Origin: Oscheius onirici | Taxonomy: Eukaryota; Nematoda; Chromadorea; Rhabditida; Rhabditidae | Direction: 5' to 3' | Length of the DNA: 64,000 nt | Assembly (NCBI GenBank): GCA_932521025.1 | Contig: OW051468.1 | Span: 9,300,064 to 9,364,063, forward strand | Part shown: positions 10,478 through 22,128 of the stretch, piece after piece | Layout of the letters: the number at the start of each line of letters is the position of its first letter | How positions within the stretch are numbered: the stretch's first letter is position 1 | The notes under the pieces: model-generated | Seen by the model: only the letters and a program-made list of their open reading frames with translations | Told to the model about the DNA's origin: nothing | Databases searched by the model: none | Made by a program: the position numbers and the translations under genes

Positions 10478-13400
10478 ATGACGTCTATCGTCAAATTAGA
10501 GGCCCTTTCTGGAGTGAAGGACGACGCCCCGTTGTGTTATCTCCTACAGGTTTGTTTTGCAATTTTGTTGCTGAAAAATTGCTTCAAATTTAGATCGACG
10601 AGTCCTACGTGCTGCTAGACTGCGGCTGGGACGACACTTTCGACTTGGGATACATTGAAGCCGTCAAAGAACGAGTCCCACAGGTAATTTATTGATCTTC
10701 ATGTCAAGTTCTCGAATTTAGATCAATGCTGTCCTGCTCAGCTATCCGGATATTGCCCATTTGGGAGCTCTTCCATACCTCGTCACCAAATGCGGCCTGA
10801 ACTGTCCGGTTTATGCGACGGTATGGCTAAATTCCTGTCTATAAACGGCGAATCTCAGGTGCCAGTCTTCAAAATGGGCCAGATGTTCATGTACGACTGG
10901 GTGAATGGCCGTCTCGCTGTGGAGGATTTCGACGTGTTCTCGCTGGACGATGTTGATGCTGCTTTCGAACGCGTCCAGCAGGTCAAATACAATCAAACGG
11001 TAAACATTCCCGGTTCCGGACCAAAAGAGAGTTCAGATTCTGATGAAAGGAGATAATGGAATCCAGTTCACGCCGCTAGCAGCCGGACATATGATTGGCG
11101 GAGCCATCTGGAAAATCAGCAAGCAGGGAGACGAGGAAATAGTCTACGCCGTTGATTTCAATCACAAAAAGGAGCGGCATTTGAACGGAGCCCTGTTTGA
11201 TTGTTAGTCTTTATCAAATATTTTGTAATATCTCGGCTTCAGCGATATCTCGGCCACATCTGCTGATTACCGATGCTTTCAATGCTACATACACGCAGAG
11301 CAAACGACGAGATCGTGACGAGGAGCTCGTCACGAAAATGCTGTCTACAGTCAAAGGAGGCGGCGATTGTCTCGTCGTAATAGACACCGCTGGCAGAATT
11401 CTCGAAATTGCTCATCTTCTTGACGGATTGTGGTCCAAGTAAATTTTTCAGTCTATTTTCTGTCAATAAATAACCTTTTAGTGCTGATGCCGGTCTCGCT
11501 AATTACAACCTCGTCATGCTGAGTCATGTAGCCTCTACCGTCGTAGATTTCGCCAAATCACAGGTCGAATGGATGTCGGAGAAGATTCTAAAGTAGGGGT
11601 TTCGGTATTTTTTTGGCAGGCGGTCTCATTCGTGCAAACCATTTGTTCATGTAGTAGAGACCCGTTTATCACCATCCGCCATAAAAAAGAGCCCTAGAAG
11701 AGCAATAAAACGACGAAAACGACAATAACTTCAATGTGGAAGAAATGCCTGCCACTACCCCTAATTTCTGTCACTTTGCGAAGACATTTCATTGCCTAGA
11801 GGCTAATTTACATGCTGAGATCGTAGAACATAGTCGAAAAATGGAACTAACTAACACAGTTTTTGTTGTGCTTACCTTTTCGATTTAGATCGTTCGAAAA
11901 CGGCCGCTACAATCCGTTCGCCTTCCGAAATGTCCAACTCTGTCATTCGTTGGCCGAACTGACCCGCGTTCGATCGCCAAAAGTCGTCCTCTGCAGCGGA
12001 ATGGATATGGAGAGCGGCTTCTCCCGCGAACTGTTCCTGGAATGGAGTTCCGACTCCCGGAATTGCATTATTTTGACGTGTAAGTTGCATTTTCCCCATA
12101 CTTTTATTCTGAGAAATTTACAGGCAGAGCAGGGACTCGAACGCTCGGCTCAAAGCTAATCTCGATGGCCGATCCGAGCCGAAACGCGAGCAGACAAGTT
12201 CAGATTGAGGTGAAGCGACGAATTCGACTGGAAGGCATGGAGCTGGAACAGTACAGGCGAAAAAAGTACGAAAAGGATCAGGAGGCGGCCAGACTACGGT
12301 AATTTTTCGTCCAAAAAAAATAAATGAAAATGATTCAGACTAGAGCAGAGTCGACGAAATGCCAGAATCGGGCTCAGTCAGGACGAAGAGGATGACGACA
12401 GTGAAGATGAAGAGGCTTTAGCCAATGCCGTGGCAGCTGTAACGGGAATCAAGCCGGCCGGAATGGCTCCAGCCACGCCTGCTTCAGGTACTTGTCTATT
12501 CAATAATACTTCGACTGTCACTCCTTATTTGATTTTTTCCCTGGAACCTTGCGCCAGACGCTCAAATATCCAATTATAGGAGTGCTGAAGTATTAAAGAT
12601 TCCTTTCGCCACGACAACCCTCTATTTCAGTTGCAAATTCCGCTCGAAGACAGTCTCAACTGGCGCCACAAACTCCTTCGACGCCGGCCAATCAACAGTT
12701 GTCAGCAGCTGTACAGGCCGCTGGTCAGCTGGCTCTGGATAATCCGTACGATCTAATGCTCAAGTTTGAGTATCACCAAAAGTAGGCGTTTTTTGTGATC
12801 TCTGTTACCTTCCCGATTCAGATCAGCCTTCTTCAAGCAGACGAAAAAGACGTATCCGATGTTTTCGTACATTGAGGAAAAGGTCAAATGGGACGATTAT
12901 GGAGAGATTATTAGGCCGGAAGAGTATATAACCAACGAGAGCATCGTCCCGGAGGTTATTTGCTGTTTTTAAGCTTGCAAATACGAGTTCTTTAGGCCAA
13001 TACGGATAATGATGGAGACGATACGAAAATGGACGCAAATGGGGTGAAGAAGGAAGTGAAAGCAATTCAGCCAGTCGAAGAATGGCCGACTAAATGTATA
13101 GCTTATCATCAGAAATTGGAGGTAATGAGTTTTTTACGTTTGAGCCTCACAACTGGAAACGGTCGTTCTCCTAAAAACATGCATCCTGAACAAGCCACAG
13201 TATTGATTGCAGGTTCTCTGCAAGCTGGAGTACATTGACTTTGAGGGACGATCGGACGGCGAATCGATCAAGAAAATATTGGCTCAGATCAAGCCGAAAC
13301 AGCTCATCATCGTTCATGGATCTAAGGAAGCCACTCATCATTTGGCCCAATATGCCAGAGACAATGGGATTGTTCAAGTAAAACCTGCTTAAAATGCTAA

Positions 13401-14174
13401 AATGGGACATTTTTAGGGCAAAATCTTTACTCCAAGTCTTGGTCTCGTAATCGACGCGACAGTCGAATCGCACATTTATCAAGTTATGCTCAGCGACGCC
13501 GTTATGACGCAGATGATGTTCCAGCCGGTATATTTCGACGTTTACAGCTTAAAAACATAATTTTAGGCAAAAGAAGCCGAACTGTCGTGGATTGACGCCC
13601 GAATCGTCCAGCATCACGTGGCGGAAGATGAGGAAATGGCGCAAGAGGAGCCGGAAGAACTGATGGAAATCGACGACGATGGCAATGTCGTTGAAAATCA
13701 GGAACCGAAGCGTCTAAAGCAGAAGAAGCGACAGAACGTCTTTCATCTGGAAGCTCTCTCCCAGACGTCGATTCCGAGCCATCAGGCCGTCTTTGTCAAT
13801 GATCCGAAGCTCTCCGATCTCAAGCAGATTCTCGTCTCGGCCGGCTATCAGGCAGAATTCTCGTCCGGAGTTCTTTTCATCAATGGTAACAGATGCTTTT
13901 GGTTATTCTCCAACTCAATACAAATATTTGGGCAACCCTGCCTATTCATTTCTAGTCATTTTGTCGTTGTGTTTGTTTATCGAATTTAGAGCGTAAAACA
14001 GTCGAGAGACTTTTTAGACTAAAAGTAACAGTAACCTTCTGTTTCAATTCAAAATCTTCAGGAATCGCCTCGATCAAGCGCAACGAAGCTGGTAAATTTC
14101 ACGTCGAGGGATGCGCCGGAGTGGATTACTACAAGATTCGCGATGTCATTTATAATCAGTTTGCAATTATCTAA
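10478..14174 (+). CDS. cpsf-2: Cleavage and polyadenylation specificity factor subunit 2 (CPSF100)
   Basis: CPSF100 is the catalytically inactive metallo-beta-lactamase partner of the CPSF73 endonuclease in nuclear mRNA 3'-end processing. Seventeen exons between 10478 and 14174 sum to 834 aa in one frame. The start [13 protein letters not shown] matches the human N-terminus. Family blocks follow: [76 protein letters not shown] and the beta-CASP part. After an acidic linker come [37 protein letters not shown] and [13 protein letters not shown]. The end is [14 protein letters not shown], nearly as in human. The zinc ligands of active CPSF73 (the HxHxDH motif) are degenerate here (SYPDIAHLG), as known for CPSF100. 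Exon 4 ends at 11012: the gtaaac at 11000 also fits as a donor but would remove a conserved strand. Confidence 0.97.
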
Positions 14175-15634
14175 AAAAGTAGTATCAGGTTGTTTGATGT
14201 GATCTCTCTCGTTTTGTTATAACTTTGTATCGGTTCATTAAATTTTTGCGAAACACTTTTATTAGTGCCGAACCCTGTATTATTCATGTGTAATATATCC
14301 AGTGTTTTGTGATCACTTCCCAAACAAATTTTGCTTGAAAAATGTTCTGTTCGACCTGGTTTTGACCCTTTCAGCTGTTTCCGCACGGCGTTTCAACAAC
14401 GTGTACACTTGTTTGAATGTAACGTAATGCCTTCCAGTTTCATTATTACAGTATACTACAGTAATCGTCTACTGTACTCCTCTGGCGAGCGATGCAAACG
14501 TGATTTTTTCGCTAAATCGAATTTTTCTAGGTTGATCTAACCTAACAAATGATCCTTTTTTTACTCTTTTCTCCTCACTTTCGCGTGATTGAACATAGTG
14601 AAGAAGTTGCCAAAGAGGAAAACTAACTTTGCCTCAAATAAGCACTAAAAACACATTCTGCTGCATGTATTCTACGTGAGACGTTCAAATGCAAGGAAAA
14701 TGATGTTCCAGTGATGAAGAACCCGAATCTGATGAAAGGACTGTAAAAATCTTGGTTAAAATGCCTAGATTCCGAAAGATCTCGTTCCTTGTAGGGTTAG
14801 ACGATACTAATATGCTTTGTTTTGTCATTTATGCAGCTATACTGAGCTGGTTTAGAAAAAGAACATAAAAAGTCGAAAAATGGATGCTTTCGAGCGATAT
14901 TAGTCCAGAATAAAAATAATAAATCTGGAAATTTTGAATTGCCGCCAGTAGTTCTCAAATTGGCGCGAAAAAATTGTACATTCCGTTTCCACTGTTTTGA
15001 AACGCCGTGTCCGTACAATTTGACTGAAAATTTGAAGTGCGAAAGTTGCCGCGCTCTTTCCGTTTGATTTCAGAACGATTTCCCTCAATTTGTCATCCCA
15101 GTTTTCGCGTTTGTCACCATGTTCTCCCATCCAATTTTGTTTATCGAATTTTGCATGTAAAACACCGTAGTTTGAAAGAGAGCGACTGCCGAAATATTTT
15201 CGATTTCTATAGTCTGTAAAGTAGCTACTGAGAATAATTACTCCTTTAAATTTAGAACAAAAACGTTGGGTCCCGACACGATTTAGACATACTCGTGTCG
15301 GGACCCAACATTCTTGTTCTAAATTTAAAGGACTAATTATTCTCAGTAGCTACTTTACAGACTATATCATATTTTCGACGTCTCTGTTCAATCTTCACGT
15401 TATTTTGTATTGTTTGAACCATGTTTATGCTTCTAGACTTAAAGGATTTTACCGATAAAAATGATTAAACATTGTTATATCCAGGTCTTCGAAGCGTTTT
15501 AAAGTGACCCGCAAGGCTGCTCTGCCTAGTATCGATTTGCATCTTGAGTTTATTGCCTCCATTCCACCGTCCTATTCGAATGATTGCCTTCTGTTATTTT
15601 TGTTGCTCCTCTTCTCTTATTCGTTCATTTGCAG
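14175..15634. other. Intergenic region between cpsf-2 and SAFB-like gene
   Basis: About 1.46 kb, AT-rich, without a supportable reading frame. It contains a 159-bp near-perfect inverted repeat (listed separately). The rest shows no recognised RNA gene or regulatory motif. It ends in tttgcag directly before the next ATG. Confidence 0.6.
15208..15366. mobile_element. 159-bp fold-back element (MITE-like hairpin)
   Basis: Two arms of about 70 bases each are almost perfect reverse complements, starting TATAGTCTGTAAAGTAGC and ending in its complement, with a loop of about a dozen bases around ATTTAGACATA. Both ends carry TATA, compatible with insertion at TA. It has no coding capacity. The size and structure fit a miniature inverted-repeat transposable element; a long hairpin transcript would also be possible. 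Confidence 0.85.
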
Positions 15635-18600
15635 ATGTCCGAAGGCGAATTTAAACTACTTAGCGAGCTCCGTGTGACGGAACTCAAGACAGAGCTGGAT
15701 AAGCGAGGTCTGGACAAGAACGGGATCAAGGTGCTGCTTACGGATAGGCTGGAGAAGGTGTGTAAAATGTTTTTTGCCGGTAAAATAACAAATTTTTAGG
15801 CTTTACAATCTGAAGGCCACGACCCAGCCACTTTCAAGTTCTGCATAAGCGAAGGAGCTACTCCTATTACTTCGCCGCTGACGTCTCCGGCCAAAGGAAA
15901 GGAAGATGCCAAGGCTGGAGCTGAGGCTACTACTGACAGTGGTAATACCTTAGCTCCTACCCTATTCTTTCATTTTTGTAAAAAAAACTTGCGTCAAGGC
16001 CCTGTTACCCGTTTACCATCTTTTTTCTTCTATGTTTACACTTTCTGAGCTCGTTCTTCGAATTCTTCGCGAAAACAGTCCGTGTAGCTTACGTAAAAAC
16101 TGGGCCGAAACAGGCATTTTTGTTCCATCTATGCCGATGTTCGAAAATTCAACCTTTGATGGAATTTACACGACGACCCAAGTCCCCGTATAAAAATTCA
16201 AATTGAGATTGCCAGCCGAAGTATTACCAGTAATTTATTGTCTTTAGTAGAGGTAGCTGGAGTTGACGAAGTTCCGAAGCAGGGAGAGGAAGAATCGACG
16301 ACTGTTCAACCGGAAAATGGAGATGCTGAGGGAGAGGACGAAGAAGAGGAAGAGGAGGAACAGAATGAGGAAGAACAGCTGGAGGACCCGCTGAACGAGC
16401 CGCCTCCGGAACAGGAAAAGAAACCAACCAAGGCTCCCGAAAGCAGTCAGCTGAACGATCCCGAACGCATGCTTTGGGTCCACGGATTAACCTCTTCCAC
16501 CAAGGCTGCCGATCTCAGGGTCAGTTTTTCCCTCTTTTTTAAAGCTTTTGGCCGAGAACTGGCGTCAATCTCTTTTCGCTAATCTTTTTATCGAACTCTG
16601 CTTGAAAAATTATTAAATTACGTATTTCAGGAGCTCTTCTCGCAGCACGGAAAAGTCGTCCGAGCGAAAATCTTCACATCGAAGAAGGTTCCCGGCAAGA
16701 CGTTCGGCCTCATCACCGTTAACGATCCTGAAATGCTGACCAAATGTATCAACGCTCATCACAATCAAAAATGGAACGGAACGACTATTACTCTTGAAAA
16801 GGTTCGTTATTTTCTTTACAATTTCGCTAGATGACGGATCGCCACAACTTCTGCTCCGGACTGTGACCCTATTTAGGGAAATGCAAACAAGACGAGGACA
16901 ACGTCAGCTGCTGTAGCTTCTGTCAACAAGAATTTGTCCAAAACGGGGGAGGGCAAAAAGGACGAAAAGTCATCGCGAAGCAACGATTCGAAGAAAGATG
17001 ACGACGGCAAGGAGCGCGACAAGAAAGATGCCGGTTCGTTTCTTCCCGGGAGGATGCCCTGAGACTAACTCTGCCTGCTCCGGTCGCCAGTAATTACTCT
17101 GTTTCTTTAGACCGTGTCAGATCTCGTCGTGAGCCCATCAAGGCACCTCGTAATGACAAGCGTCGCATCATTCCGGCGGCTGTGAGACGTCCGGTAGTGA
17201 GCAACAGTCGAAGACCGGCAGCCAGTAGCCGTCTTTCTCGTCCCTCTACTGCAACTCGTAGAACATCCGATTCGCGTAGCAGTCGTACGGAACCCTATAG
17301 ACGAGAGGAGAGCGATCGTGAGCGTCTTCGTGCTCGTGAGGAAGAACTGCGAAGAAAGGCAGCTCAGCTGGAACTGGATCGGGAACGAGAGCGTCTTCGC
17401 GCCGAGCGTGCCAAGATTGAGAAGGAAAAGATGGAATTGGAGCTTTTGAAGAAGGACGCTCAGCTGGCCGCTTACAGAGAGAAGTCAGCTCATGCGCCGT
17501 CGTCCAGGTTTGTTCCAGAACTGTTTTAAAGCGCCCCCAAGAATCTCGGAAAAGGCCATCTCTTCACCATAATGCTGATCTAATGAACCAGGGAAAGGGA
17601 GCATCTTCATGCCGAGCCTAAAAATATCCTCCAGGAATTTTCTTGCTGTTACTTATCCCTGGATCGACCGGGAGAGTAAAATTGGTTGAAAAAAATGACT
17701 ATTTTTCATCTGTTTATTCTGAATAACCAGCACTATTTCAGAAGGGATCATTCCGAGCCGTCTCGTCACGTTACTTCATCTTCTCGTCACGACGACCGAT
17801 ATTCTTCACGTGCCGGCGGTGATGCTCATCGAGCTCATGACAGGTACTTTTACACCCTCTTTTAGCAGTTTCCATTCACTTTTTCTTGTTTTGACAGCAT
17901 TTTCGAGTTCAGTATACCTGCTTGATGTCAAAAGCGGTACAAATTGGCCTGTTTGCAATGATTCTAGGCAGTTTTACTGATAAAACAGTCAATTGAAGAA
18001 ACATTGACCTAAAACTTTTCACGTAGTTAAATTTCCAGAGCTCCTATAAGTCGGGATCGTTCTGCTCGAGGCGAGGAACGTCGTCCAGTCGCCAGTAACG
18101 GAGGTATTTCCGTCAATTCGTTTCATAAAACTAGTCTTTCTTCAGATCGTAGTCGCAGCCGTCACGATAGTCACCGCGGCGAGCCGACAAGACCGCGTGA
18201 TGCCCGTTTCAATGAGCCTCGTCGAGATGGTGGCCGAACTACCGGCGGATCGAGCAACTTCAATGGACCGAGGGCTTTCGCGACCAGAGAACCAGTAACT
18301 GGCGGACAGAACTTTTACGAATCTCGTTCGACTTATGCAGGTACGATTGCTTTTCCTATATGTATAGTCAGTCTACTGACTTGCTATTTCTTCTTGTCTG
18401 GACCAGTCCTTTTAATTTAACCTTCAATTTTTCCATCTCTGAAGTATAAAGTGAAGAATAGTCGATAAAAACGCTGAAAAAGACATGAAAATGCAAATAA
18501 TCCCCCTGAAACTCGAAGAACTGTTGTGTTGGTCCTGACACGAGGAAACTTTGGTTCTGGACAGACTATATTGACATATTTATTTAGCTCCATCTCGTGA

Positions 18601-18841
18601 CTTCGAGCATGGCTCGAGAGTCGCTCCAGCCAGCAGCACATGGGCCACTAGTGCCGGCAACTGGCCAGGCGTCTCCGGCAGCAATTGGGATGCAAAGAAT
18701 AGTGGTAAATCTTTTATTTTACTTGTAAAACGTCTATCTTTAGCATCTTCTTCCTGGAACTCTTATGGTGGCAGCAGCAGCGCCAATCCGACAAACGTCC
18801 GAATCGACTACGAGAAGTATCATCGTCAGCGTCAATTCTAA
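15635..18841 (+). CDS. SAP and RRM domain nuclear protein, SAFB/SLTM type
   Basis: Scaffold-attachment-factor-B proteins bind A/T-rich matrix DNA and RNA in the nucleus and act in transcription and splicing. Eleven exons (15635-15757, 15800-15941, 16248-16519, 16631-16801, 16877-17033, 17111-17507, 17742-17843, 18039-18103, 18146-18340, 18588-18704, 18744-18841) give 612 aa. A SAP domain lies at about residues 5-45 (LLSELRVTELKTELDKRGL, then VLLTDRLEKAL). An acidic stretch precedes one RRM: MLWVHGLTS as RNP2 and KTFGLITV as RNP1. The rest is basic: a charged helix rich in RE/ER repeats, then R/S/G/Y-rich sequence ending YHRQRQF. Domain order and composition match SAFB. The ATG follows a tttgcag acceptor directly. 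A polyadenylation signal AATAAA lies about 35 nt after the stop. Confidence 0.92.
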
Positions 18842-19504
18842 TTGATATCTTTATTATTCTCAATATTTCATTCCGAATAAAACGATTGTGTTTTCAATCG
18901 GAGCTTTCTTTCTGTGGGTATGAGAAATCGATAAATTTCAATTGTTAGATAAATTAATTGTGGGCAACATCATGTTGCTTGGTCATCTATGGCTCTGATC
19001 TATCGGTTATCTAGCCATTCCTCGTGGTATCAGGTGCCAGTCTCACTGCCAAGAGCCCAAAGACTCTCGAGTCCAACTGACCAGACATACGAGCAGCTGT
19101 TCCAGACTCCATAGGAAAAATAAACAGTATTTCCTCCGAACAAGAACTCTTTTGTTCAGGAAACTATGCTTTTCCAAAAGGTATTCACCCCTCTGTTTGT
19201 GCTCCATTTCCGTCTTATCGTTTGGCCATTTTCTATCAGTTGTTCAGATAAGAGGCAAGTGACTGCCACTCAAAAACAAACTTCCTGTCTCGTCATCCTC
19301 TGTAGCTTTTGGCTACCGTTAGTAAAGAAAAACAATGAAGAGAAAGCTGAGATTTCATTGTCAGACACACGTATATTTACAACAGGCAAAAGTTTGTCTA
19401 TACAAAAGAAGAGACATCTTAGACGAGAGGATAGCTGGCCTTGGTGGCAATTCCACAGTGGTTGTCTCTGAAAATTCAATCTTTAAAAAGCTCTAGATTT
19501 AATC
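18842..19504. other. Tail-to-tail spacer, SAFB-like gene / cathepsin L
   Basis: Between two convergent stops. It holds the SAFB-like 3' UTR with AATAAA near 18876, followed by a small GATTGT...ACAATC-like inverted repeat, and the cathepsin L 3' UTR. Reading frames in this stretch show no family resemblance. Confidence 0.55.
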
Positions 19505-20948
<1,444 letters not shown>

Positions 20949-20983
20949 GGCTGTTAGGACTGACGGCCAGCGATGAGTCTCCT

Positions 20984-20989
20984 TTATCA
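20984..20989 (-). promoter_or_regulatory. GATA-type site upstream of cathepsin L
   Basis: TGATAA (as TGATAAAG on the minus strand) 36-41 nt upstream of the cathepsin L start codon. A second TGATAA is at 21212-21217. Nematode intestinal genes commonly use such sites through ELT-2/ELT-7. A six-base motif alone is weak evidence. Confidence 0.35.
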
Positions 20990-22039
20990 CGGACCCGCTG
21001 CTGGTGGGCGGGACCTCATCATCACCTGACCAAGTTCAAAGTGCATCCTTTCGAAAGTGATAGAAGGGGCGCGAGTCTTCTCGAGGCAATCCCATACGCT
21101 CAGGTTACGGTCAGTGTTTCTCGAGTCTAATTGAGATGCCCCGTGGTCAAGTTAGGTGTTCTTTGTTCGCAGAAAAAAAAACTGATATCGACGGTTGCGT
21201 GTGGCTTACGCTGATAACGATTGATGGGGGTCAGCACGACCCGGGAAGTGGTCACTCCGAAAAGAACAACTGAACAGGGTCGGGAAGCCTTTCTTCTGTT
21301 CAGTCAAAGAGACGGAAAGTGAGAGAAACAGAAAACTCTGGCGCTTTCTGACCAGAGAAAATAGCTAGTTTTTCCATTCAGAATGTTAATCTAAAGTACT
21401 TTTCAATTGAACAAAAATTTGATTTGTGCATTAACTTTACGGTGTCTTCCTCTCTGCCCCTTTCTCCGTTCTTTGCCGTGAAACGAAGCTGCAAAAAATT
21501 GGCACATCTGTATAATTATAGAAATTTTTTTGTGATTTGACGAACTTTTGGAGATAGGATCTTGTTCATTTTACTAGCAACAATTCCTGAAAAAAATCTG
21601 TTCTTCAGAGTGTTTTTTCTGCCTTCTTCTGATCGAACTTAAACTGAACGAGCTGCTGACCGGCTCGCATTCCTGTGAACGGGCAATTTCTTTGCCAAGA
21701 GGTCATTTATCTACAATTTAGATCAGTTTCAGTTCCTGGATCCTCAGGAAAGATCCAAATGTGACAGGGTCGTCTCCCTGGCCATGAGTCAAGAGAAGAC
21801 TCCTTGCTTTTCGCTTTGACCAAGAAATAGCCAGACAGAAACCAAAAAGATGAGAGTAACCAACGTCCACGTGGATCAGTCGTGATCAAGGTCAGGTGTC
21901 CGTGAGGTCTGTCTATCAGAGCTCGAAGAGACCATGTTTCGAAAAAAAAGACCAATATTTTGTTTTCGAGACAGAAAATAGATGTTCCCTGTTCTGAATC
22001 CGTAAGCACCGCGCGCTACTAGCCATCTGGGGCGGGACC

Positions 22040-22053
22040 GTTGCCATGGAGCC
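22040..22053 (+). promoter_or_regulatory. X-box-like RFX (DAF-19) site upstream of dyf-5
   Basis: GTTGCCATGGAGCC lies 76-89 nt before the dyf-5 start codon. The nematode X-box consensus is GTYNCCATRGNAAC; this sequence agrees at 12 of 14 positions, differing only in the AA near the 3' end. The first half-site and centre are perfect. The distance to the ATG is in the usual range for ciliary genes, and the downstream gene is a ciliary kinase. Confidence 0.6.
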
Positions 22054-22128
22054 GTAGAGACTGCTGAACTCTCTCTCTCTCTCTCTGGCAGTTCCCGGAC
22101 ATCAGATTCCTCTCTCCGTTCTTTTCTG

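Noticed and set aside
11000-11052. Donor at 11000 in cpsf-2
   Set aside because: It would delete a conserved strand; the donor at 11013 with acceptor at 11052 keeps the frame and gives the expected VNIP...FTPL sequence.
12121-12150. tRNA-like GGGACTCGAAC inside cpsf-2
   Set aside because: It is part of a conserved coding exon ([12 protein letters not shown]) and there is no matching A-box.
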